Assembly (NCBI RefSeq): GCF_900108275.1
Contig: NZ_FNVD01000015.1
Location: 1-60,153, forward strand
Direction: 5' to 3'
Source of the DNA: Jhaorihella thermophila
GTDB taxonomy: Bacteria; Pseudomonadota; Alphaproteobacteria; Rhodobacterales; Rhodobacteraceae
DNA: 60,153 nucleotides
Shown piece after piece: positions 51,826-59,572 of the stretch. Made by a program: the position numbers and the translations under genes. Below the pieces are notes generated by a model. That model made no database searches. It was not told where the DNA came from and saw only the letters and a program-made list of their open reading frames with translations. Within the stretch, counting starts at the first letter, position 1; each line of letters starts with the position of its first letter.

Positions 51826-54092
51826 CAGGAGCCGTCGCCCCCCAGGCCCGCCGCGACCAGTGGCAGGACCGCGTGGTTCTGGTGGTGTCTCCGACCCCGA
51901 CCCATCCGCAGGATTACGGCAACCGCAAGCGCATCTTTCGCATCTGCCGAATGCTGCAGGATGCCGGCGCCCGGATTCATTTCGTCCACTACGCCTCCGA
52001 GGCCGAATGGCGCCGGAAACTGCCGATCCACGCCCAGGCGGCGATGCAGAAGACATGGGACGCCTACTACCTCGTCGCCCCCGGCCGCGATCTGCATTGT
52101 GCGCCGGAGGGCACCCATCACCTGATCGACGAATGGTGGGATCCGCAGCTGGAAAAGACCCTGCAATGGCTGGCCGAGCGGATCCGCCCCGATGTCGCCA
52201 TCGTCAACTACACCTGGTTGTCGGGGGCGCTGGAGCTGATGCCGTCGGGCACGCTGAAGGTGCTGGATACCCACGACAGGTTCTCGGGGCGAAAGGAGAT
52301 GCTGGAAAGCTATGGCATCGCTCCGGAATTCTTCTACACCACCGAAGAGGAAGAGGCCGAGGCGCTGGCGCGGGCCGACGTCGTCTGGGCGATCAAGGAG
52401 GAAGAGCGGCTCCAGTTCGAGGAGATGACCGACCGCCGGGTGATCACGGTGCCGCATGCCGATCCGGCCAGCCCCCTGCCTCTGCGGCCGCTGCCGGCCG
52501 ATCCTGCGGATTTCGAGATGCGGATCGGCGTGATCGGAGCGCGCAACCAGGTCAATACCCGCAACCTGATCCGGTTCCTGGAGGTGGCGGACAAGGTCTT
52601 TCGTGCCCATCTTCCGCCGCTGAAGCTCGTCATCGGGGGCACCGTCTGCGACCTGCTGGAAGGCGTGGATCTGCCCTTTGTGGAAAAGCTGGGCTGGATC
52701 GACGACGTGGAGAATTTCTATCGGCAGATCGACGTGGCGCTGGTGCCGATGGAGTTCTCGACCGGTCTGAAGATCAAGGTTTCCGAGGCGCTCAGCCACG
52801 GGCTGCCGCTGATCGCCCATGAACATGCCTTCGAAGGCTACCGGCCGTTCCATCCCTGGCATGCCCTGCCCTCCTTCGAGGCGATCGCCGAGGCCTGTGC
52901 CGACCTGGCCTTCCAGGGAACGGAGGGGCTCGAGCCCCTGCGCAGGGCCAGTGCGGGCAGCCATCGCGCGGTGGTGCGCGATCTCGAGGCGGGGATCGCG
53001 GCGACGGGGGCGGCGATCGCCGCGGCGGCGCCCGCGACGCTGGTGCTGGGGGACCCGGCGATCACCGTCAGGGGGTCGTTCCGCGAACAGCTCGCGCAGG
53101 GCATCCTGGGGCGCCTGGCCGAACGCGGCCATCTGCTGCTTTACCTGGACGGGATCGAGGACGTTTCCGGCGCGACCCGGCTGTTTGCCGGCCTGGATCC
53201 CTGCCGGATCCATGTCAGCCCCGCCGTCCGCGAGCGGCTGAGCGCGAGCGACATCGCCCGCCTGGAAGACGCCGGCGTCCGCTGGGCGGGGCTGGATCAG
53301 GTGATCGCCGGCCATGAGATCCGTCATCTGTGGCTGGACCGGCTGCCGCGGCCGGGCGAGAGACTGGCGCGGCTGCGGGGCGTCGAACGGATCTATCTCA
53401 ACCTGGCGATGCTGCGGCGGGCCGATGTCGCGGCGGTGCTGGAGGGCGAGGCCGGCGAGCTTCTGACCCCCCTCACCAAGGTCACGCTGGTCGGCGACTG
53501 CGATCGCCCGCTGTCTTCGCGGTTGCGGCGCCGGCTGGGGGCGGAACAGGTTCTGGCCGCGCCCCTGGCGGCCACCGGCGATGCGCTGCGCCGCAGCCTG
53601 CTGGCCCCGCCCTTTTCCAGCCGCAAGGGCCTGACCGTGATCCTGGAGCACCCATCCGAGGCGATCGTCGAAATGGCGGCCGCGGTGGCGGTCAGCGCCG
53701 GGCAGAACCTGGTGAATGTCGTGACCCTGGAGACGGATGAAACCGAGCTGCGAAGCGATCTGCAGGGGGGCGTCCTGCGCCGCCACCTGCCGGGGCATGT
53801 GCTCGACCGCGAGGCGCTCAGGCTATTGCGCACGACGCGCCTGACGGCCGGGTTTGCGCCCGAGAGCCTGCGGGCGGGCACGCTTCTGGCTGCTCTCGAG
53901 AGCGCGGGGCATGATGTCATGCGGTTCGGCGCCCCGCAGACCCGGACCCTGCTGTCCTGCATGCGCCGGATGCAGGCCCGCCTGATCCGGCCGGGCGAAG
54001 ACATGCTGCCGGGGCGGCGGCAACATGCGGTATTCTACAGCGAACCCGGCTGGAGGCGGATCCGGGACCACTGGGCCGAGCCGGCGCCATGA
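51822..54092 (+). CDS. Glycosyltransferase with large C-terminal extension
   Basis: 756 residues. Residues ~15-395 are a GT-B domain pair: RVVLVVSPTPTHPQDYGNRK, VLDTHDRFSGRKEMLESYGI, MRIGVIGARNQVNTRNLIRF and VPMEFSTGLKIKVSEALSHG with PLIAHEHAFEGY as family 4-type acidic helix. This pattern occurs in glycosyltransferases with an N-terminal HDxxxR-type segment. The last ~350 residues (LVLGDPAITVRGSFREQLAQ to the C-terminus) contain repeated Rossmann-like strands (LLLYLDGIEDVSGATRLFAG; IYLNLAMLRRADVAAVLEGE) but no motif I can name. ATGA overlap with the upstream gene. Confidence 0.75.
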   Translation: MTGAVAPQARRDQWQDRVVLVVSPTPTHPQDYGNRKRIFRICRMLQDAGARIHFVHYASEAEWRRKLPIHAQAAMQKTWDAYYLVAPGRDLHCAPEGTHHLIDEWWDPQLEKTLQWLAERIRPDVAIVNYTWLSGALELMPSGTLKVLDTHDRFSGRKEMLESYGIAPEFFYTTEEEEAEALARADVVWAIKEEERLQFEEMTDRRVITVPHADPASPLPLRPLPADPADFEMRIGVIGARNQVNTRNLIRFLEVADKVFRAHLPPLKLVIGGTVCDLLEGVDLPFVEKLGWIDDVENFYRQIDVALVPMEFSTGLKIKVSEALSHGLPLIAHEHAFEGYRPFHPWHALPSFEAIAEACADLAFQGTEGLEPLRRASAGSHRAVVRDLEAGIAATGAAIAAAAPATLVLGDPAITVRGSFREQLAQGILGRLAERGHLLLYLDGIEDVSGATRLFAGLDPCRIHVSPAVRERLSASDIARLEDAGVRWAGLDQVIAGHEIRHLWLDRLPRPGERLARLRGVERIYLNLAMLRRADVAAVLEGEAGELLTPLTKVTLVGDCDRPLSSRLRRRLGAEQVLAAPLAATGDALRRSLLAPPFSSRKGLTVILEHPSEAIVEMAAAVAVSAGQNLVNVVTLETDETELRSDLQGGVLRRHLPGHVLDREALRLLRTTRLTAGFAPESLRAGTLLAALESAGHDVMRFGAPQTRTLLSCMRRMQARLIRPGEDMLPGRRQHAVFYSEPGWRRIRDHWAEPAP

Positions 54093-54174
54093 GCCCCGCG
54101 GCAGGGGCCGCCGCGGGATTCGCGCCGGGGCGGACCGTTTCGCGCCGGCGGCCATGAACCGGAAAGGAAGGACC

Positions 54175-55032
54175 ATGCACACCGTTGGGGAAATGGCGCC
54201 GCGCAGCCCGGATTTCTTCTGCATAGGGGCGCAGAAGGCCGGCACCACCTGGCTGTATGAAAACCTGCGCCGCCATCCCGGGATCTGGATGCCGCCGATC
54301 AAGGAGTTGCAGTATTTCAACCATGTGCATGTTCCGGGCCATCGGTCATGGACCCAATGGCACCGCGACAGCCATGCCCTGCGCCTGCTCAAGACCCATC
54401 TCCAGGCGCCCGATCCGAACCTGCGTTATATCCGCCTTCTGGCCCGGATCACCGACCCGGCGATCGGCGATGACTGGTATCGGTCGATCTTTGCCTTTGC
54501 GGAAAACACGACCCTGTGCGGCGAGATGACGCCGGAATATTCGATCCTGCCGGATGAGGGGATCGCGCATCTGCGGGCGGTGGCGCCCACGGCCAGGGCG
54601 ATCTTCATCATGCGCGACCCGATCGACCGCTGCTGGTCGCATATCCGCATGATTCACCGCAACAACGCCTCGACCGACATGACGCTGGAAGAGGCCGCCC
54701 GTTTCGACGATGTCCATGTCCGCGCGGATTATCCGGCCATCATCGACCGCTGGCGCGCGCATCTGGACGCGCGCGATCTGCATCTGTCCTTCTTCGACGA
54801 TATCGGCACCCGCCCCGCCGCGCTCTTCGGCGAGGTGCTGGAGTTTCTGGGGCTGGATTTCGACGCGGCGATGTTTCCCGAACTGGAAAAGGTGGTGCAT
54901 CCGGGCCGGCCGCTGGACATCCCCGCCGGTATCCACGACTACATGAGGCAGCGGCTGGAGCCGGTCTATGACGAAATGGCCCGGCGCTTCGGGGGGATCG
55001 TGGACACCTGGCGCGCGCGGCATTACGGCTGA
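54175..55032 (+). CDS. Sulfotransferase family protein
   Basis: 285 residues. The 5'-phosphosulfate loop FFCIGAQKAGTTWLYENLRR lies at residues ~14-33, with K and G-T-T of the PAPS-binding turn; IKELQYFNH follows as in heparan-type and bacterial sulfotransferases; the 3'-phosphate motif AIFIMRDPIDRCWSHIRM lies near residues 142-159 with the conserved arginine and serine. The ATG at 54175 follows GGAAAGGAAGG; an ATG at 54154 is seven codons upstream. Last gene of the rightward cluster. A different subfamily from the enzyme at 1943-2992, so probably another acceptor position. Confidence 0.9.
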   Translation: MHTVGEMAPRSPDFFCIGAQKAGTTWLYENLRRHPGIWMPPIKELQYFNHVHVPGHRSWTQWHRDSHALRLLKTHLQAPDPNLRYIRLLARITDPAIGDDWYRSIFAFAENTTLCGEMTPEYSILPDEGIAHLRAVAPTARAIFIMRDPIDRCWSHIRMIHRNNASTDMTLEEAARFDDVHVRADYPAIIDRWRAHLDARDLHLSFFDDIGTRPAALFGEVLEFLGLDFDAAMFPELEKVVHPGRPLDIPAGIHDYMRQRLEPVYDEMARRFGGIVDTWRARHYG

Positions 55033-55062
55033 GCGCCGCGCTCTCGCCGGTCGGGGGCAGGC

Positions 55063-56214
55063 TCATCCCCGCGCCAGGGCCTCGATCTCCGCCATGAAGG
55101 CGGACGAGATCGTATCGGGGGCGCGGGCGGCCAAGGCCTCCGGCGCGGGCGGCGACGGGGGGGCATCCATCACCCGCGCCATGGCCGCGGCCAGCGCCCC
55201 GGCGTCGGCGGAATCGAAGCGGATCGCACCCAGGGCTTCGAGATCCTTCGAGGCGGCGCCTGCGGGCATGATGAAGGGCTTGCGGAAGGTCGCCGCCATC
55301 AGCGCCGCGCCGGAATTGAGCGTTTCGCCATAGGGCAGGACCATCGCGTCGGCGGCGCGGTGCAGATACTGGATCTCGTGGTCGTGGATCTTGCGGGTCA
55401 GCAGGCGGATGTCGGGCCGTCCGTCCCAGCGATGATACAGCGCGCGCACGGCGTCGTGCTCGACCGGGATGCCGCCCACCACCGCCGCCACGTCGCGGCC
55501 CTGCGCCTTCAGCGCGTCCATGGCCTCCAGCAGCGCATCGACACGCTTGTAGCCCTGGATCGAACCGAAATAGCCAAAGACGAACGTATCCGGCGCCAGC
55601 CCGAAATGCGCCCGCGCCGCGACCGGGTCGATATCGTCCTGGACCGCCCCGTCATACAGCATGTGCGGCACGGCAAAGGCGGGCGGGGCGGGGCGATCAA
55701 AGGCGGTTTCGAGCACGGGCAGGTGATCGGGGTCCATCACATGGATCGCGTCGAATGTGTCGAAGATCCAGCGGCGCAGGCGCAGGAAGGTGTTCGGAAA
55801 GCGGTTGCCGTGGGGAAACACGTTGTGCGCCGTCCACAGAAGCCGCGCCCCGGTGCGGTCGCGGAACGCCAGGATCCGGGCGATCGCCTGATCCAGCCGC
55901 GCGCCGGCTTCGGCCTCGGTTTCCGCGCCGTTGAATATCCCCGCGAACCAGTGCGCGTGCAGCACCACCGGCCCGGCCCAGCTGACATGTTCCAGCGCAT
56001 CGGGCAGCGTCACCCCTGCCACCGCCCAGCGATGGCGCGCGGCGGTCTTGTAAAGCAGGATCTGATACTTGTTGGCCCAGGCCGTGGGCATGGCCAGGAT
56101 CAGCCCCGGCGGCGTTTCGGCGGGGCCGGGCACGGCGCGGTCGATGTCCAGCCACAGCCGCGTCAGGGTCGGTCCGGCATTTTCGGCCGAAAGAACGGGA
56201 ATGGGCAGCGCCAT
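55063..56214 (-). CDS. Family 4 glycosyltransferase
   Basis: 383 residues, GT-B. The N-terminal domain includes VVLHAHWFAGIFNGAETEAE and ARLLWTAHNVFPHGNRFPNT; the donor domain opens with TFVFGYFGSIQGYKRVDALL and carries ADAMVLPYGETLNSGAALMA with FRKPFIMPAGAASKDLE. ATHNVFPH-type sequences occur in mannosyl- and glucuronosyltransferases of exopolysaccharide clusters. ATG 56214 overlaps the stop of the large upstream gene by one base (TGATG). Convergent with the sulfotransferase gene across 30 bases. Confidence 0.85.
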   Translation of the reverse strand: MALPIPVLSAENAGPTLTRLWLDIDRAVPGPAETPPGLILAMPTAWANKYQILLYKTAARHRWAVAGVTLPDALEHVSWAGPVVLHAHWFAGIFNGAETEAEAGARLDQAIARILAFRDRTGARLLWTAHNVFPHGNRFPNTFLRLRRWIFDTFDAIHVMDPDHLPVLETAFDRPAPPAFAVPHMLYDGAVQDDIDPVAARAHFGLAPDTFVFGYFGSIQGYKRVDALLEAMDALKAQGRDVAAVVGGIPVEHDAVRALYHRWDGRPDIRLLTRKIHDHEIQYLHRAADAMVLPYGETLNSGAALMAATFRKPFIMPAGAASKDLEALGAIRFDSADAGALAAAMARVMDAPPSPPAPEALAARAPDTISSAFMAEIEALARG

Positions 56215-59200
56215 CAGCCGGCCCTCCGCACTGCGTTGCGTTGCGCGTGAATGTCGCGGGCGGTGGCATAGACCGCGTCATAGCGGCGCGCCACGCTGGC
56301 CCAGACCCGTTCGCGCAGCACCCAGTCGCGGGCCGCCGCCGCGCGGGCGGCCAGCGCCGAGCGGTCGGCCAGCGCCGCCGCGATCGCCCCGGCCAGCGCC
56401 TCGGCATCGCCCGAGGGGAAGATGCCGGCGCGCTCTTCGCGTTCGCCGGCGATTTCCCGTGCGACGGGGCGGTCCGACATCAGCACCGGCACCTGCTGGG
56501 ACATCGCTTCGAACGGCTTCAGCGGAGTGACGTAATCCGAGGCGAAATCGGCGATCCGGGGCACGATGAACAGATCGATGGCCCGGTACCAGGCGCGGAT
56601 CTCGCCGTGATCGACCGGCCCCGGCATGGTGACGCGATCGCCGAGCCGGCGCTGGCGCACCTCTTCGGCCAGTTTCGGCCGTTCCGGCCCGTCGCCGACC
56701 ATCACCAGGTGCAGGTCATGCCCGGCGGCGACCAGACGGGCAAAGGCCTCCAGCAGCACCCGGTGCCCCTCGCGCAGCGAGAAGTTGGAGATGTAGCCCA
56801 CCGTGACCGGCCCGGCGAAGCCGTGACGCGCCCGCAGCGCGTCGGCCTCTTGCATCGGGCAGAGCGTTTCGAAGGTCGGCCCGATCGCGTTGGGCACCAC
56901 GAAAAGCCGGTCGGCCGGCACGCCGCGTTCGCGCAGGTTCGTCTCCATCGCGCGGCTGATGGTGACCACCGCGTCGGCCGCGGCCATGCAGCGGTCTTCC
57001 TGCGCCATGCGCAGCCGGGTCAGCCCGTCGCCCAGATGGGTGGCGCTGACCGGCCGCCAGGTATGTTCGTGGAACGATCGCACCTCGTAGACCATCGGCA
57101 GACCGTTGGCCTGGGCCAGCGCCAGCCCCTTGAGCGCGTTTTCATAGCCGCGAAAGCCCGAAGCGGCATGGATCAGGGAGGCCCGGTGCGCCCGCAATAC
57201 GCGATTGTGCAACGCGGTCTCGAAGCGCAGCAGGTCGGTCGCCGGCAGCGCCCTGGGGTCGAGCGCGGAGAAATTCAGGAAATTCACCGAAACCCCGTTG
57301 CGTTCGAGACTGACGATCCCGTCGGGACGGCCGGCCATGTCCCCGCGCGGCGCGGCCAGCGGCAGACAGGCCACGGGGCGCAGGCCGGATGCCGCCTGGG
57401 ACTCGAGGATGCTGGTCGAACGGACCGCGCCGCCGCTGCCTTCTTCGGGACAGATCACCTTGAGCAGGTGCAGAACGGTCCGCGGATCCGCATCGAGCGG
57501 CGGTTGCGGGGGCAGCTCCGGCAGCCAGCCGGTATCGAGCTCGGTCAGCTGCCCGGTCAGCGCCTCGGCGCGGCGCAGACGGTCCGCGGCCCGGTCCCCG
57601 CCCATCACCCCCAGCGCCCGGCTGATCGTGCGCCAGGCCGGCAGATCCCAGACCGCGCGGGCGATCGTCTCGGCCTGCACAAGGCGCGCACGGTCCATGC
57701 GGGAGATGTCGATCGCGTCGAACAGGGTGTGCGGCGCGGCGGGACGGGCAGTCAGCCCTTCCAGCCGGATGCCCGGATCGACATGGTTCGCCACCAGGTA
57801 GAACAGTGCACGGGCCGCCCCTTCGGGCGCGCGGAAGGGCTCGCTCAGGCGGGCTTGCGTGGCCCGGTCGTCCTCGGGCATCGGCGTGACCAGCCGATGG
57901 CGCCCCAGGGCGGAGGAACTGGAGCAGCCAGGGATGTCCGCCTCCAGCAGCCCGTCCGCGGCGTCGAAGAAGACCGGCAGCAGGAACAGCCGGGCCCGGT
58001 CGAGGCGTCCGGCGTCTCGCGACAGGCGGGCTTCGATCGTGACCCATTCCTCGGGCACGACGGTCAGCGCGATCTCGGCCAGAACCGCATCGCCGCGCCG
58101 GGCGATGGTGATCCAGGCCGGATCCTGCGGCAGGCGCGCCCGCAACCGGGCAATCTGATCTTCGTCGGGCGCCGACGTGGCGCCCGATGCCGCCCGCAGC
58201 CGCGCGCCCCCGGTCCCCGGCGCGGCCGACGCGCCGTTCAGGACGGCAACCGACAGAGCGCCATCGAGCCGGACATCCGCGCCCTCTTCGGCGGGATAGA
58301 GAGACCAGATCAGTCTCTGCGTTCCGGTCGGTGGACGGAACCGGACCCGCAGCGGATGCGTGCCCCGGTCGTCGCGGGGCCCGAGCGGATCGGCGGCGAT
58401 GATGGCGGTATTGTCGTGAAAGCCGTCGCGCCGCAGCCCCTCGGCGGTTGCGATGATCGGCTGCCCGGACCTGTCGAAAAAGCGCAGCCGCAGCCGGGCG
58501 AGCGGTTCCTCGGCGCGATCCCCGGCGATCAGGGCACCGGTCAGCGCGACGTGCCCCGCGCCGCGCGGCAGTTCGAGCTCCCCCGTGGCGACGCGGCCTT
58601 GCGCGCCGTCATGGGGGTGGATTTCCGCCGCCTCCAGCACCAGCGAATCCCCCCCCGCCCAGGGCAGCAGATCGACATGCATGCGCGCCGCGCCGGGCGG
58701 CGCCGCAAAGCCGGTCAGGCCCGTGTTCAGCCGCGCCCCCGCCTCTGCGGACGCGCCGTCGGTTTCGAGATAGCGATAATGCCCGACCGCGTCGGAATGC
58801 GGCGTCCCCGCCGGCGGCGGCACGGGATTGCCGCCGGCATCCTCGAAGGCGACCCGCGCCAGCGCGCGGCGCGACACGAAGGGGCCGGCGAAACGGGCCT
58901 GAACCACATATTCCGTGCCGGGCGTGACGGCGCAGTCGAGGCGCCGCCACGGGGAGGGGGACGGCGCGGCCCCGCTCCCCTGTCCGGACCGTCCGGGGTG
59001 CGTCTCTCTCTGGTAGAGTGCCGTGACGAGGTGGAACAGGCCGATCCGCGTCCCGACCGATACCAGCAGGTAAAGGGTTCCGAAGACGACCCAGGTGCCG
59101 GCCGGCACCGGCACCCCGGCAAGCGCGGCACCCGCCGCCGCCGTGACGGCCAGCCCGGCGGCAAGCGCGCCGGTCAGGGCCATCGCCCGGTGCCCGTACT

Positions 59201-59432
59201 CCTTGAGCGCGATCCGCGGCAGGCCCAGCCACGCCGACAGGCCGCCGCCCACGGCCAGCAGAACAGGCCACACCGGCAGCATGTCTCGCAGGATCCGCCC
59301 CGCCGGCACGGGCAGGGCCTGCACGATCAGGGCCAGCCCCAGCGCCACCGGCACGAGCAGCAGGTCCAGGACAAGAAACACCATCGCCTTTCGCTGTCGA
59401 GGCAGGTTCTGCAGCACATCTCTTGGCTCCAA
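56214..59432 (-). CDS. Chimeric membrane protein: WbpM-type four-helix domain fused to family 4 glycosyltransferase
   Basis: 1072 residues. Residues ~10-140 are four hydrophobic helices (MVFLVLDLLLVPVALGLALI; MLPVWPVLLAVGGGLSAWLG; MALTGALAAGLAVTAAAGAA; WVVFGTLYLLVSVGTRIGLF) that align throughout with the N-terminus of the dehydratase at 21598, down to HLVTALYQR versus QIVTALYRR. Where that protein continues into its Rossmann domain, this one switches to a low-complexity linker and ~500 residues of beta-rich sequence without known motifs. Residues ~690-1060 are a family 4 transferase (PMVYEVRSFHEHTWRPVSAT, VTVGYISNFSLREGHRVLLE, VTPLKPFEAMSQQVPVLMSD). The start is a TTG with GGAGGA seven bases upstream. 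A membrane-anchored sugar transferase is inferred. Confidence 0.8.
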   Translation of the reverse strand: MEPRDVLQNLPRQRKAMVFLVLDLLLVPVALGLALIVQALPVPAGRILRDMLPVWPVLLAVGGGLSAWLGLPRIALKEYGHRAMALTGALAAGLAVTAAAGAALAGVPVPAGTWVVFGTLYLLVSVGTRIGLFHLVTALYQRETHPGRSGQGSGAAPSPSPWRRLDCAVTPGTEYVVQARFAGPFVSRRALARVAFEDAGGNPVPPPAGTPHSDAVGHYRYLETDGASAEAGARLNTGLTGFAAPPGAARMHVDLLPWAGGDSLVLEAAEIHPHDGAQGRVATGELELPRGAGHVALTGALIAGDRAEEPLARLRLRFFDRSGQPIIATAEGLRRDGFHDNTAIIAADPLGPRDDRGTHPLRVRFRPPTGTQRLIWSLYPAEEGADVRLDGALSVAVLNGASAAPGTGGARLRAASGATSAPDEDQIARLRARLPQDPAWITIARRGDAVLAEIALTVVPEEWVTIEARLSRDAGRLDRARLFLLPVFFDAADGLLEADIPGCSSSSALGRHRLVTPMPEDDRATQARLSEPFRAPEGAARALFYLVANHVDPGIRLEGLTARPAAPHTLFDAIDISRMDRARLVQAETIARAVWDLPAWRTISRALGVMGGDRAADRLRRAEALTGQLTELDTGWLPELPPQPPLDADPRTVLHLLKVICPEEGSGGAVRSTSILESQAASGLRPVACLPLAAPRGDMAGRPDGIVSLERNGVSVNFLNFSALDPRALPATDLLRFETALHNRVLRAHRASLIHAASGFRGYENALKGLALAQANGLPMVYEVRSFHEHTWRPVSATHLGDGLTRLRMAQEDRCMAAADAVVTISRAMETNLRERGVPADRLFVVPNAIGPTFETLCPMQEADALRARHGFAGPVTVGYISNFSLREGHRVLLEAFARLVAAGHDLHLVMVGDGPERPKLAEEVRQRRLGDRVTMPGPVDHGEIRAWYRAIDLFIVPRIADFASDYVTPLKPFEAMSQQVPVLMSDRPVAREIAGEREERAGIFPSGDAEALAGAIAAALADRSALAARAAAARDWVLRERVWASVARRYDAVYATARDIHAQRNAVRRAG

Positions 59433-59520
59433 GGCGCTTTCCTCCCGCGGTATCGCCAGCCTTGGCGCCACCAACCGCTCAATTCGATTTCTCACGCGGG
59501 TTTTATGCCCGTGTTCGGAG

Positions 59521-59547
59521 GAAAAAAACAGGGCCGGAAACCCGGCC
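59521..59547 (-). terminator. Rho-independent terminator of the RTX gene
   Basis: On the minus strand GGCCGG-GTTT-CCGGCC is followed by CTG and a run of seven or more T. It lies 26 bases after the RTX stop codon and upstream of the chimeric glycosyltransferase gene, so that gene needs its own promoter or read-through. Confidence 0.8.
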
Positions 59548-59572
59548 TTGACCGCCCCGTCGCGCCCGGCGG

